DNA from: Pararge aegeria | Taxonomy: Eukaryota; Arthropoda; Insecta; Lepidoptera; Nymphalidae | DNA length: 64,000 nt | Assembly (NCBI RefSeq): GCF_905163445.1 | Contig: NC_053187.1 | Coordinates: 7,874,001-7,938,000 of the forward strand | Reading direction: 5' to 3' | In this document: positions 46,419-59,337 of the stretch, piece by piece | How the letters are laid out: each line of letters begins with the position of its first letter | Position numbering within the stretch: position 1 is the first letter of the stretch | The notes under the pieces: model-generated | What the model saw: only the letters and a program-made list of their open reading frames with translations | What the model was told of the DNA's origin: nothing | The model's database searches: none | Program-made: the position numbers and the translations under genes

Positions 46419-46711
46419 AATTGCTGAGCTGTGGAACATTATTCACAAAGTTAACAGTGTAAAAATACTGCTTTCAGCGATAGTAGTAAGCGCCATTGTT
46501 ATAGATTATCTTTGACCTATTCGTCCACATATTCGGTAGGCTAATTCCCGTAAATAAAATAGCCATTTGCTAATTCAATTAGCAAATACAAGCTGTGTTA
46601 TACGCCTAGATAATGCTATTTTTTTCAATTCCTATGTTGAATTATAAGTATTTCAGAAATCAAATTATTATACCTAATAAGTATTGTAATGAAGGCCTAG
46701 TCTGGTCTGGA
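46419..46711 (+). repeat. Duplicated block G, copy 1
   Basis: About 290 bp starting at TGCTGAGCTGTGGAACATTA. It matches 50112-50395 at roughly 95 of 100 positions by eye, same orientation, 3.7 kb apart. No open frame or terminal repeats. Confidence 0.8.
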
Positions 46712-47464
46712 AGCCAAGTTTAGGGGGTTATATCTTTTTAACCGACATACTCAAGATCAATTAATGCGAGGAGGATGCGAAAATCTATGAGAGGTTTGAA
46801 TGTTCAAAATTTGCCAAAAAGGGGGGGTTTAAATTGTAAAGTAGATAACTTTGCTAGGTAAAGTTTGATACCTAACATCATACAATTTTTTTTGACAATA
46901 AAGAACCGACTTTGTTGTACAATTAAAAAGCAAGAAATAAATATTTTCTACAACAGTTTTAAGTCAGTAGGTACCAAGTAAAATATAGAAAGTTACTTTG
47001 AATAGATCATAAACTTCGTAAGTATTCCATGTTTAATCGTTTACGAAGTTGCCTAACTAAATAAATTGTATAGGAGACATTAACGTTTTATCTGCTCTAC
47101 TGAGCTCTACACATATTCAACAGATAATGCAAATTTAATCTAGGCTCAAGCCTAGATTAACTTAGCTAGAGCTGAAATCCATTCCACGCAATAGAAAATA
47201 AATAGATAGTTTCATTTACTTATTGTTATCTGATTAGGTAAAGTTCTGAAGCTGGGAGCAAGCGTCTTATCTACTACCTATAGACTAAGCCACCTTTTAA
47301 AGGGATTTATCGCTGATTTGTATAGGCTTGAAGTTACTTAGGCATATAATTGCAAATTATGTACCTACCTATTAACAAATTTGTTGCAATATTCTTCAAA
47401 AACCTGTATTTTGAAGCTTGTTTGACATGGGTCTAATACGTAGTAGGTATAAAATAAAATAAAT

Positions 47465-47810
47465 AAATATAGGTACTACGACAATATACGCATCGCTATC
47501 TAGCCCCAAAGTGAGGCTTGTGTTACTAAGATAGCTGATGACGAAGATGTCGTGCATTTGTTGGGGGAGTGTGTTCGGAATAAACCAATGAGGGACCAAA
47601 TGTAAATTTAAAATAAATCTATGATGTGATGAAAATTTATGATATGGGGATTTGGCAAAGTATCCTGGCGGCACATTATTCAGAGTGAATGCTATTAGCT
47701 GGTGAATACTTTTATGAATATTATACACATTAATACTTATAATATACAGATAAACAGACATTGAAAATCATTCGTGTTCATCACACAAACATTTTTTCAG
47801 TTGTGTCAAA
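47465..47810 (-). repeat. SINE family 2 split by a LINE fragment
   Basis: The reversed family 2 tail is at 47470-47530 (CGCATCGCTATCTAGCCCC) and the head side at 47695-47810 (ACATTTTTTCAGTTGTG). Between them, 47535-47690 on the plus strand reads GDEDVVHLLGECVRN-like sequence with stops, matching the LINE relic at 21925-22403. This is a nested insertion or a chimera. Confidence 0.55.
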
Positions 47811-47814
47811 AAAT

Positions 47815-48390
47815 AAAATTCATTTATTTCGACCGACTTGGATCATAAATGGTTAGTAAAATACAAAGTTAACTGTTAGTAAACTTAGCCTAAGGAAATA
47901 GTTTATATAAAACCCTTCGAGCATGCCTGTTTGGAAAGCACGTGTACCATGCAGCAATGGCACAGGTACTGACAATCAGTCCTGCCAGCAAGTACATTCA
48001 GAAGGCCGTTGGAACTAGCCAGAACCCTGCGCACCAAGGATGTACACCGTTTTGTACAATTAAAAAGCAAGAAAGCAAGTGTAGAAACAATCTATATGCG
48101 CTTCGGCAAACATCCCTGACGCGCTGCAAGACCGAGGCAATCCCATCAGCATACAATAAAGAAACAAAAGTGACGTTTGACAGCAGTGATTGCAAGATTT
48201 ACGCATGTCGCAAACCTGTCGTGAGCTACGTAATCACCCTGCCGAATACGGCTGCGACTGTCGTACGAGGCGACTAATATAACCAACTGGGAATATAACC
48301 AACTATCACCCACCCGTCTGCCTAGCGAGTGGTGCTTATTGGCAAACCCACCCGGCGCGAAAGGCCTTTAGTCTAACAGTGGTCTATTAT
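47815..48390. repeat. Repeat-derived region with a chance open frame
   Basis: Contains GTCGTACGAGGCGACTAA, also seen in reverse at 19735 (GTCGCCTCGTACGAAACCC), and AAAGGCCTTTAGTCTAACAG, seen at 2370-2390. The 111-codon frame at 47942-48277 has no recognisable domain and lies in this repeat. Confidence 0.45.
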
Positions 48391-48825
48391 ACGCTATTGA
48401 TTGTAAATTTTTAATGTTACGCTTCCTACGGCTCGGGCTTACAAATCCTGCTCGTATTTAATTACCGAATCACTGCCCTTTTATCACGACATAAAAACAT
48501 TTTTTTACAACTTGAGCAATTTATTAATTATTGAATATTAAACAATATTTTTTAACCCAATGTGCCTACGCAATGCAATTAATTGCTATAATTGTTGTTT
48601 GCTTGTGTACAAATTGCGCGGGACAACATGAAAGTTAAATCCGTTTGAAGCCGAAGTAGACTGGAGCGGACGATGAGCTCCCGCTCCGTCACACGTTACG
48701 AGAACTTAATCCATCATCAAACCCAGATTAATTAAACTGGAGTAGACCACGATCCTAAATAAACCACGTATCTACCTATACGGGGTGAGTTTTTGAGACG
48801 GGCATCATATGATAGCTTATACACA

Positions 48826-49063
48826 GGGACCTCAATGGCGCAGTGTTGAGCGCTGTGTTCTTGTGTGTGGGAGGTCTCAGGTTCGATATCCCGCAGGGCC
48901 AATTAGGAATTTATAGTCTCTAAATTATCTCTGGTCTAATCTTGTGGGAGGCTTTGGCCGTGGCTTGTCACCACCCTACCGAAAAGACGAGCTGCCAATC
49001 GGTTGATCGTTCCGGAACGATGTCGCGTAGAAAACGATAAGAGGTTTAACTGCCATTTGCAAC
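48826..49063 (+). repeat. SINE family 1, best-preserved copy
   Basis: The head GGGACCTCAATGGCGCAGTG is A-box-like and CAGGTTCGATATCCCGC is B-box-like. Next come GGGAGGCTTTGGCCGTGGCT, GTTCCGGAACGATGTCGCGT and the TTTAACTGCCA end. It shows the family is tRNA-derived. Confidence 0.75.
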
Positions 49064-50111
49064 GATGTAGATATAATACCTATGGGGTATTATATGGATA
49101 CACAGTTATAATAATGAAAAACTCGTATTATTAGAAAAATACGCAGTGACAACCATGTCATCAAATGTCATATATCGAATCCTCCATTATATATCGGAGT
49201 ATGGAGCACGGATACGTATGGCATCAAAAATAAGGTTAAAGTTCTATCATTATTTTTTGTTTCAACTTTAATTTTATTTTAACTTTTTGTTTAATTCAAT
49301 TCCACACACACTTTGGGTTTCAGCTTAGAACAAAATTTTTTATTACTTATATTTAGATCTACCTTTAGTTATTATCTGTTTTCTGTACCTAGTAACAATA
49401 AAAAATAAATTGAAACATGTCCATACGCACACAGTAGCGAAGCTTTTTGTGACAGAGCTCGTATATACTATTCCCATGCTTGTTTCTGCCGCCAAGTAGC
49501 GTTGCTGTGTTCCCGTCCGAAGAACGCTGCTCCCGGTGTAATTACAGACACATGAGGCTTAACACCTAGGCTCCAGATTGATGGACACAGGGCGGCGCTT
49601 TTAGGACTTTGTCCTGTTAAATTTATGTATAGGCGATGGCTATCGGTTGTTCATTTACCATCTGGTTGATCCAGTGTTTGGTCCGTCAATCAATACTATA
49701 AAAAAGACACACGTAAATGCGATGCAATGCGTAGTTTACAAATATTTATTTACTGCCAAAATGCAGTTTAGTCCGACTATATACAAGTAGGTAAGTAATT
49801 ATATCATGCGAAGAATAGGGCTAAACGCCTTTTATAAATTATCTCATTGTGAACAAATAATTAATCTTCACTAAACGACCCTTGATCAAGGATAAGAAGG
49901 GTTTCGTCAAATTAGATTTTGTCCCTGGAGTCAGTATAAGTACGCACCTAACTTAAGATGGTCCATATAAATGGCGCCTCACTTCAGTTAACCCGTTTTA
50001 CCAATGATAAAAGTATTCTTAGGCGAAGTTTTTTCTTCTTTATATTTGATTCCTAGTACCTTTTTAAATCTCTAACCTTTTTAACACTAAGGTTTATTAT
50101 ATTTTTTTATA
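49064..50111. other. Spacer, no gene seen
   Basis: AT-rich. 49430-49640 (TTTCTGCCGCCAAGTAGCGT, AGGCTTAACACCTAGGCTCC, GATGGACACAGGGCGGCG) looks like a repeat remnant; I recognise its style from lepidopteran LINE tails but cannot place it. Confidence 0.35.
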
Positions 50112-50395
50112 ATTACTGAGCTGTGGAACATTATTTACAAAGTTAACAGTGTAAAAATACTGCTTTCAGCGATAGTAGTAAGTGCCATTGTTATAGATTA
50201 TCTTTGACCTATTCGTCCTCATATTCGGTAGGCTAATTCCCGTAAATCAAATAGCCATTTGCTAATTCAATTAGCAAATACAAGCTGTGTTATACGCCTA
50301 GATAATGCTATTTTTTAATTCCTATGTTGAATTATAAGTATTTCAGAAATCAAATTATTATACGTATTGTTATGAAGGCCTTGTCTGGTCTGGAA
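50112..50395 (+). repeat. Duplicated block G, copy 2
   Basis: Partner of 46419-46711. Differences are single substitutions and a ~10-base deletion near the end (TACCTAATAAGTATTG against TACGTATTG). Confidence 0.8.
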
Positions 50396-50427
50396 GATAC
50401 TATAACTACATTACTTAAGTATAACTG

Positions 50428-50780
50428 GCTCTTTGGTCTAGTGGTGAGCATGTTTGAGTGCAGGTCACCAGATCGTGAGTTCGCCCACTGTTGGGTTAAT
50501 AAATAGGATTGGGGTTTTATATCAAGGAATTCTTAGTACCAAACTGGAGTTTGGGCATTGGCGGTGATTTACCCCCGTGCCTCGGAGAGCATGTAAAGCT
50601 GTCGGTCCTGGGCCTGACCTCTTTCCGGACTTATAGGAATTACCGTTTTATCGGACTATGAGAGGGAATCGAGTGTGCATCTGTGTTCACACAAACACTT
50701 ATGCACAACAATATCTCCTGCAAGGTTGGGAAATCCCTATGGAGATTGACCATCGTGGCCGAAACCAGTCATGAACTGTT
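50428..50780 (+). repeat. SINE family 4, tRNA-derived
   Basis: The head CTCTTTGGTCTAGTGGTGAG has a clear A box and ACCAGATCGTGAGTTCGCCC a B box. The body has ACCGTTTTATCGGACTATGA and the tail GGCCGAAACCAGTC. Only one copy was seen in this window. The acceptor-stem sequence does not pair as in a functional tRNA. Confidence 0.65.
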
Positions 50781-50880
50781 TTTTTTACCATCCCTCTGCT
50801 TCATCATCAGACCCTGGACATAGAGGACATGAAGACCCAATTCAAGATAATTAGACGGAATCGTCGACTGCTAATCTAGT

Positions 50881-52260
50881 TTTACCATTAGGTTAGTCCA
50901 TAAATAATATGATTTCAACATATCTGTATTGTAGAACCCACGAGGCAGTTGGTAATAGATTGTTTAAGACGTGGGTTTCCTATCATTTTTTTATTAATTA
51001 TTTGCAGCTTGTCAACCATTAATAATGATATAAGCAAATACTAAATTCTAAGTATGTATTCTGATTCGGATTATATTGCTGAAATACCAACCTAGATACC
51101 TACTAACAGGATATTAGGCATGTAAATTGCTGTTATAGTACGTACAGCATCGAAATTACGGTCGACCCATAAAAGCGACCATCGGAATTTCTTCATATCC
51201 ATATTATTCCTAAAAGCTGGCCACATAAAAATGAGTGCCATAATGTTAGTAGGTACGTAGTACGGGTACGCAAGAATTGAGTTAGCTTGTACATTCCCAC
51301 CACGTTCGTCGCCTTCATTCACGCGACTCTAACGGCGTAGATAATAGAGACTTACTGCGCACTTTACGCCACCATACCTAAAGCAATAATTCTTTGAGAG
51401 TAGTTTTCCCGCAGAAACGTCCGGATCAAAAGCTCTCGGGACGCCACAAAAAGTTTACCGCGGACATTGTGTAAACGAGGAGGTGTAAACTATCCCGTCA
51501 TATTGCTCCTAACTGATGGATATTTTAACTATACTGGGGATTTAACAAATTGAGGATTGGCTTCCAGTTCTAACATAGTACAAGTTTTGTTTTTCATTCC
51601 TTCTTTTAGTGGGCGTCAGATAACGCAATCGGTTAGAATAACTAAGTATTCGGTTATGAGACTCATAATCGAATACTTAGTTTCGTAGTACAGAATGTAA
51701 CGATTATTTTACGTACGCATTACATTTACGGCGGCCCGTAACATGTTCATAGAACCTTCATAATAAGCATTTAAAGTAACCGCACGGCCACAAGTCACAA
51801 ATCACTTCAAGGAAAGTTAATTTACTGAATTTTTTTACGATATACTTAGCATTCCTAATGCTTTAAAATAATAACTGTTTTAGAATAACTCTATCATGAC
51901 ACCTTAAACCGTAACAATAATTAAATGTGATAGTTAAATGATAATATTCCGTTCGTAAAAAACGCATAATAGAAGTTCCCATTTTATACGTATATACCTA
52001 TTATGCTCCGTATGAAAATAACTTGTTGGCAAAGTTTCGCTTTTGAAACCGATTACGAGCAGGTACAAAAGGGATAACGACGCACCATTAATTCTGGTCT
52101 GTCTGGAAGGTCTATAAGGATTTCGAGGTGACAGATAAGTATCTAAAAAAAATCAAACATAGGTACAGTAATAAGTGCGACTCAGTGTTGCACTAAATCA
52201 GTAGTATGGAAAATGATATCTTAGTACACATTACTTCATGCTTACCTAATTTTTTCCTCA
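50881..52260. other. Spacer, no gene seen
   Basis: Contains a short hairpin of ACTAAGTATTCGGTTATGAG against CTCATAATCGAATACTTAGT at 51643-51682. The 76-codon minus frame at 51092-51322 has no domain or splice-site logic. Confidence 0.4.
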
Positions 52261-52267
52261 TTTGATA

Positions 52268-52495
52268 GCCGAATGGCGCCGGAGTCCAAGGCCGTAAGTT
52301 CGATTTCCACAACTAAAAAATGTTTGTGTGTTGCCCATGTATGTTTTTCAGTGTCTGGGTGTTTATCTGTATTTTATAATATTTATATAACATATTATAT
52401 TCATAAAAATATTCATCAGCTATCTTAGTACCCATGTCACAAGCTATGCTTACTTTGGAGCTAGATGGCGAGGTGTGTTCTGTCGTTGTACATTT
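52268..52495 (+). repeat. SINE family 2
   Basis: AAGGCCGTAAGTTCGATTTC is the B-box region. The body and tail include GTCTGGGTGTTTATCTGTAT and GCTAGATGGCGAGGTGTGT. Confidence 0.7.
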
Positions 52496-53394
52496 ATTTA
52501 GTTTTTTTTTATTTACTGTGTTAAATGAAATAAATTAATTATATCTACCTAGTATCCAAAAATATCGTATAAACATTGAATTTATTGTTTATTAATTGCT
52601 TCATGTACATAAATAAGAGACATGACGCCCCGCCGGGGCATTGCAATAAAATTTGTCGAAATTATTTTTATTTCTTTACCTAATTTAAATTATTATATCC
52701 AAATTAAATTTTATTATTGCAATTGATTTAAATATTAAATTATGACAAGTTAGAACTAAAAAAAAATCAAAATATTAGAATTTGTCTACTTAAAACATAG
52801 GAATAGCTAGTTCGTACGCTTAATTATACTTTTAAGTTTATTTACTACACTACTTTAAATAAATAGTTATGTATTCTATGTATAAATAATTATTTAAGTT
52901 TATTTCCTGAAGACCACCAGCATAACCTCTGCTAAGTATATTCATTAGATGAGGTGGTGTATTAACGTTAACAATTTTGTCGAAATGTTCTATTTTCATT
53001 TAGGACCCTATTTACTTACGTAAATTACTTTCCATAAATAACTGCTTTTAATTCTCTACACTCGACATATTTAATTATGTACGAGAGCGTGTAGACAAGT
53101 TTGAGGGGGTGTTTGACAAAAACTGGATGTTTGTCAGGTGTATCTTCTACATTGCCTTCCTTACAATTTTAAATTTAAACACAAAATTCATGATGTGAAA
53201 GAGGTACTTTGAAGTTTTAACTGAAGAAACGCCTACTTTTGCTACTTTGCCTCCGAATTGTATAGTCATGCAACGATACTCCACTCCGTCTTGTATAGTA
53301 AAGTAATTTAAATCCAAGTGAGATCAGTGTACTGTAAATTTATTCGTGTGCTTATGTCTACAGTTATGCGCTTGAACAGCTAGATTTAGCTATC

Positions 53395-53515
53395 CTTACT
53401 TCTGGTGTGAAGTTTCGGCCGTGGCTATTCATCGCCCTATTGATAAAGGCCTGCCTCCAAGCAATTAATCGTTCCGTAGCGATGCTGAGAAGAAACCGGT
53501 AAGGCATCCCAGGAA
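53395..53515 (+). repeat. SINE family 1, body fragment
   Basis: Contains TTCGGCCGTGGCTATTCATC, AATTAATCGTTCCGTAGCG and GAAGAAACCGGTAAGGCA, the 3' half of family 1. Confidence 0.5.
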
Positions 53516-53819
53516 AACTAAAATAAATACCTACTTAGGTACCAATCTCGAAAACGCTCAAGGGTTTCCCGTAAACTTTAATTTCAGTTTATATCAAACG
53601 CGAAATCAAAATTATCTACGCTCTCTCAGGCCATTAAGTATTATACAAGATAAATTGCAGTAACACTACGCCGAGGCAGTTTGTGCTTAATTGGTGTCTA
53701 GATGACAGATTAAGGGCGGGAGAGCCGTGACGTAATTGACAGCTCAATCTGAGCAGCGGTTTCGTTGATGGATACCTTGGATGCGTCCAGACAAGAGGTA
53801 CAATTAAACAGTATTGCTA

Positions 53820-53995
53820 TCTTCTCCGTCGTTATCAACCCATTAACGGACCACCACAGGGCACGGGTCTCCTCCCACAGTGAGAAAAATTTGGGCCGTA
53901 TTCCACCATGCGGGGCAAGTGCCGTTTGGGCTACACACACCTTTTGAGAACTGTATGGAAGGCTCTTGGCGTATTCTCACCATGTTTTCTTTCAC
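53820..53995 (-). repeat. SINE family 3, minus orientation
   Basis: CGTTATCAACCCATTAACGG, CACAGGGCACGGGTCTCCTC and CACACACCTTTTGAGAAC are the reversed family 3 blocks. Confidence 0.55.
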
Positions 53996-54689
53996 CCTTT
54001 GCAAGTTTTATTTAATTTTGAATATTTACGCACATAACTTCCAACTGTCATGCTTACTAAAAATTCTATCTATTTAATCAAAAATATTCACATTTATTGT
54101 TACGTGTATCATAAACAAACATTGTTATTAATCTTAATGTGTTTTTTTTTAGTTTTTTATACTTAAGTGCGCTGTCTATCAGTAGCGTGCACTGGGTTTA
54201 TTACCAGGGTATGCATACAGCGGGGAAAATTGAGCAAAAAAGCAAAAAATTTCCTCCTATACGAGTTATAATCGTATATAAATTTTAGGGTAGGCACTGC
54301 TTTTGTGCATGTATGAAGTGCACGCCACTGCTGTCTATGCGGTTCGTGACGGCAGATCATGCATGCATTTGTCACCATTCCTCCCATTCCGGCGAGTGTC
54401 GTATTAGGGGACTAAGTGAATAAAACGGAGAGCAGGAAGCAGCGTCCTGTATGCTACTAATGCCAGTAAATGCGATTACCAAACCGTGGTGGTTATTGAC
54501 ACAACCATCTGTCAAAATCAAATACAAATTCATTTACGTCACACAAATACAACTAAATCAAATCAAATTAGTTCGAATCAATAAAATACTTGAATTCTAT
54601 TTGATGTATAGATATCTTGTCGTTAGGGCTTCGTCCTCTTTTTCAGAACGACTGTTTCGATCCCTGGCATGCACCTAACTTTTCGGGAC

Positions 54690-54840
54690 TATCTATAGCA
54701 TTTTCAAAAGGCGTGTTTAGTCTATCAATTCTTACTTGGCCAGACTCCAGAGTGGAGATCTACGGCCTAAACCTTTCTCATTCTTAGGGGAGAACTGTGT
54801 CCTGTATGTGCCGGAAATGGGTTGATGATAAATCTATATT
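54690..54840 (+). repeat. SINE family 3 fragment
   Basis: Blocks TTTTCAAAAGGCGTGTTTAG, GAGTGGAGATCTACGGCCTA and GTGCCGGAAATGGGTTGATG. Confidence 0.5.
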
Positions 54841-55302
54841 TAAACTTTATATTATCACTACGTCTACTGTCTACGTAGTATAAAAAACAAAGTCGCTTGC
54901 CGCTGTCTGTCTGTCCCTATATATGCTTAGATCTTTAAAACTACGTAACGGATTTTGATGCGGTTTTTAATATATATACTGATTCAAGAGAAAAGTTTAT
55001 ATGTATAATAAATGCATAATCTACTATATTATACTTATAAGCCTGATAATTTTAGAGGTTTCTATTGTGATGTCGGAAATAAAAACATTGTTTTGCGCTT
55101 GCATCGCAGACCAGCTGAACCCTACTAGATAGATCAAAATAATGTAGTACAGTATTGTACACCTTAAAAAGGTCCACAAAAAAGTCTGGATGATATGCTT
55201 ATCTCTAAAGGATAACCCATAGTAACCATTTTTATGTTTTACATTTCACAACAATTGGTTATTTACAAAACTATTTTAAATAATACACTAGTCAAGTTAA
55301 AA

Positions 55303-55655
55303 ATATCTTTATTCAAGTAGGCCCATAGGTGGCACTTTTGAAGCGTACATTACATGAGAATTACACGGTAGTGAGATGGTGGCGATAACCATATTCGTAA
55401 ACTTAATAACTAAAGCTACGAGGGTTCCAAACGCGTCCTGGTATAAGAAGCCGATCATTAAAACATAAGCCAATTTTTATTTTTGTTATCACCATCTCAC
55501 ATTGTCATTTAAAATTATTAGAACAGCAACCTGGTTAGAGCCATAATTCACACCCAAGCTTTTTATCGATTACGTAGTCCTTAATACTATAATAGGACTT
55601 CTCTATAAGCTTACGATTAATACAAAATTTGAACTTTTAAGAGACATCTCCTATA
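55303..55655 (-). mobile_element. 3' end of the same LINE as in ERAL1 intron 4
   Basis: In reverse it matches 43400-43770 over ~350 bp, including the C-terminal codons (SYYSIKDYV region), the TTTGGAACCCTCGTAGCTTT block and the GGGCCTACTTGAATAAAGAT tail. It is 5'-truncated and inserted in the opposite direction. Confidence 0.85.
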
Positions 55656-55699
55656 CGATTCCTTATCTAATACATTAAACTAGTTGTTCATTTCACGAG

Positions 55700-58650
55700 G
55701 ATTAAAGTAGTATTTTTCAGCATATCATTCAAATGAATATTTTAAAGGATATCAGAGATTTAAAAAGCGAGGGCAAGTCGGGTGGCGAGCGACATTCGAA
55801 CTCCCGGAAATCAAATTCAAATTACTCGCTAGCTTATTACAAGGAGGAAATTTGCTTGTTTGTTTGTTTATTTGTGATTGATAAACTTTGAAACTACTGA
55901 ATAGATTTTAATCATTCGTTCACCAGTAGGAAGCTATTGTATCAAGAAGTAACGTAACAATGTATGCACAATTTCTTATTAGTAGAAGTATAGAAGTTAA
56001 GAAGTTACAGTATAATCTACAATATGCATTATATCAATTACCTACATAATGGCAAAACAAATATGTATTTATCTTTGTGAGAAGCATAATTCTCCGGCAT
56101 TAGGGTATCACCTGGATATTATACGTAGGTAATACATTCTGCAAATTGTGTACAGCATTCCCTCTATTAGAGCTTGTCCGTGTGGTATTCTGTATTGTAA
56201 TTTAAGATGGTTATTGATTATATATATACACTATACATAACTATTGTATCGGAATATTTTATTACTTGACAAATTAAAGTAGCCCTAACACAGATCGATA
56301 CTTCCGATCTCTCACTTAAAAGTTGCAGGTGCATTTTCGATACACTGCAGTCTTGTGATAGACTCAGACGACGCAAAGATAGCTGTCAATGTCCATTGTA
56401 AGTAAATTTTTTTATATTTAATCTATCCGCAAGGTCAAATTGTATAATATCCATACAGTCTTTAACAAATAACAACTTTGCTAAACAACTTATCAACAAA
56501 AATATTGAATAAAGAAAACGGACGTTAGTCGTTACAACTTATAATTCCTAATTTATGGAAAACTTAACTTAACAGTCGAAATAAATAGAAAGGAGCTGCC
56601 GCACTGAATTTTGACTCCATCACGCGTTGTTCTTGATCCCTCACAAAGCCCACATTTAATTAGCTAAATCCGACCTCGATTCCGCTCCCAAACAAACCAG
56701 GAGTGTTGTTTACAAACTAAGTATTCAAGTAAAATTATTAACACTAACGTCCGCGTTTGTTTTTGTTTTTAAAGCATATTTTCAAGTTTGTATATTATAT
56801 AAAGAAAACCGGGTGTAGTATTTAAAAAAAACTTATTCAATTAAGTTTTGTTTGGGTGTAGTCCTTAATTTTTTTAACTCGCTATAACTTCTACATTAAA
56901 TGTTCGATTGGAATGAATTAAAAAGTATTTTACTGCTATTTAAATACTCTTGATGAATTAATACTGCGATACTAATGTAACCCACTTGTGTTTCTACCGG
57001 CGTTCTAATAAAATTTTAGAACACAAAAACTGCTATTGCGACTTAACTACGATAGTTAGATAATATACTCCCTCGCGGAAGTTTTTGTGGGTAATAATAA
57101 GTACTTTAAATATGCAGCACATAATTTTTATTCAGCATTCTAGTTTTAGTTAGCACAAATTTGCTATTTTATTGCAATTTTTTTTAAGGATCTCCATTTT
57201 ATTAGAAAATAAATTATATCTTTTGTTACTTCGTAGCTTGAACAATAGAACGATTGATAGTTTAGTAGCTTTCTTTTGTTGAAGAAATGGTTAAAATCGG
57301 ACCGTATTGGATAAAATAAACAAGCAAAAAATCTTTCCTCTTTATAATATTACTATGAAAGTATAGATTTTTTAAGCTGAAGATTAATGGGAAATAATAA
57401 TAAATGCGAAGGCTTGTCTGCTGATTTGTTTGTTTGATACCTTTAGTTCAACCGCTGTATAGATCTTGATAAAACTTGGCACTGGGACAGCTTGCATCCT
57501 GTGGTCGGATAACTAACTCTCGCGATACAAATCAGAGTAATCAAAACCAACCATCGAAATGTGAGTTGATACTAGCAAATGTTATTTCTTCCTTTATGTA
57601 CAGAATTCACACGAAAGGTTTATCATAAATAATATTTGACTAACGAACGAAATTTTTCTTGGAATAACGTCATACAAAGACGAATTATAAAGTACCTTAT
57701 CCTGAGAAGGAGTCAATTCTTCATTACCTCACATAAGTAGATAACCCAGGCATTTAATCCACCAACTGAAAACAGGCTTTGTGTCTTAAAGCCGTTAAAA
57801 GTTGAAACAATAGATAACTCAAGGCTGAAGTTGAAAGATTAACTAGCACTTAAGGCTGGATAAGCGTACCTAATTCAATCAAAACTTCTGATGACTTTCT
57901 TCTTGGCCAATATTTGCGGATTACTTCAATAATAGAGCATTGTGTTGACTCACTGGCTATAAAAGTGACATGAAAACTTTATGCTTTAAATAAAAGGGAG
58001 GAACATTTGTATACAGCAAAAATAATATAAACACGTAGAAATACAGTGCTATATTGCTTCGAGTGTATATTGTTGAGTAAACAAAACTCGTTTACTGTGC
58101 TGTGGAGACTATGGCAATTTCTCCGGGTATAAATGGCTCTTTAGTTAGAACCTAGTGTTTTCGGGGAAAAATAACAGTGGAAATCCAACCACCTTCCTAA
58201 TGTTTACCTGTTTACGGTCAGGTTGCCTTAGAAATATTACTGTGAGTAACATGCCGCCATTACACGCAACACTATTTTCTAATTTCGTTGTATCGTGGTT
58301 ATATTTTGCGTTCTCATAATTAAGCTATTGTTATTATTTTATATTGGAAACTAATACTTAATAAGTAAGAAAGCTCCCTTAATTTATTTTCATAATATTA
58401 TATTTTTTGATTGGTTTTTGGGCCATTAATCTACATAATTTTTTGTCTATAGGTATAGTTAGCAAGCATGCATGCTTGAGAGTTCTCCATTATGTTTGGC
58501 CAGAGTAGTGGACTACAGCCTTTTCATATTGTGGCCAAATTCTTAGTCTGTAGTGGGCCTGTTATGTTTTTCTTGCATATTATTCCTGTAAAAAGAGCGA
58601 ATTATTAGTTATTTGCTACCAATAATTACAATGGTACTTGTGTTTTCTAT
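55700..58650. other. Spacer with repeats, no gene seen
   Basis: Unclassified repeat F copy 2 lies at 57015-57310 (AACTGCTATTGCGACTTAAC to ATGGTTAAAATCGGACC). A Helitron-like snippet (AATGCGAAGGCTTGTCTGC) is near 57405, and a SINE family 3 fragment is near 58465-58570. No frame with coding character. Confidence 0.45.
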
Positions 58651-58654
58651 GAGA

Positions 58655-58945
58655 ATAAACCTTAATTTGCTACACTCCGCGAAAAGCAGGTAAATCTGTA
58701 TGGTGTAATTTATAATTTCTTTAATCTTTATACGCCACAATTGTTAACAATTATTCATTGTAAAGTCAACATCTCTTGAGGATGCTCTTATTTCGGAGCG
58801 AAACGTGCGTAGTGTGGAGTATAAATATTGACGAAATTTCAATTACACCATACAGATTCTCTTGCTTTTCGCGGAGTATAGCAAATTAAGCTAAATATTC
58901 ATAGTATATCATGGAGTTCCGCAAAGTAAAGCCTGCTTATATAAA
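58655..58945. mobile_element. MITE family C, both arms
   Basis: The left arm has CACTCCGCGAAAAGCAGGTA and GTATGGTGTAATTTATAATT. The right arm has the complement, ATTACACCATACAGATTCTC then GCTTTTCGCGGAGTATAGC. Arms ~60 bp; the middle contains GGAGCGAAACGTGCGTAG, in the reverse orientation to the 44640 copy. Confidence 0.75.
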
Positions 58946-59337
58946 CTTGGGTTTTTCAATAATTTATTTACAACATTAGGGCTATGACAGACTGGCAGAC
59001 GGGCCTAATAGGGCAAAGTAGCTTCGATTTACGTAACTAAACTAACAAATATCGGGTCTAATGCTAGTTCAAAGAAGATTGGCTCTAAATAGTGATGTAT
59101 GGCGTGGAACAGAGCGATGCAGCAGCGGTGACCGCAGGTTTCAAATAACAATGAATCACGGATCTTTCTCGTTAACATTCACGTCGCGGGAGTTCATCCG
59201 CGGATCAACGTGAAGGATTTATTGGGGTTGTAATGCAATGGATTGTTAGGCAAGCGCGGAGAAAATTACCCATGCAATTCTCTTTACAACAAGTCTCGTT
59301 TAGGGTAGAGTCTTGGATTTATACCATGTTTAGCATC

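Noticed and set aside
47942..48277. 111-codon plus-strand open frame
   Set aside because: Lies in repeat-derived DNA, has no recognisable domain and carries repeat motifs seen elsewhere in the window.
50428..50500. tRNA-like sequence with A and B boxes
   Set aside because: It is the head of a longer SINE; the acceptor and anticodon stems do not pair as in a functional tRNA. The same holds for the heads at 2494, 24540 and 48826.
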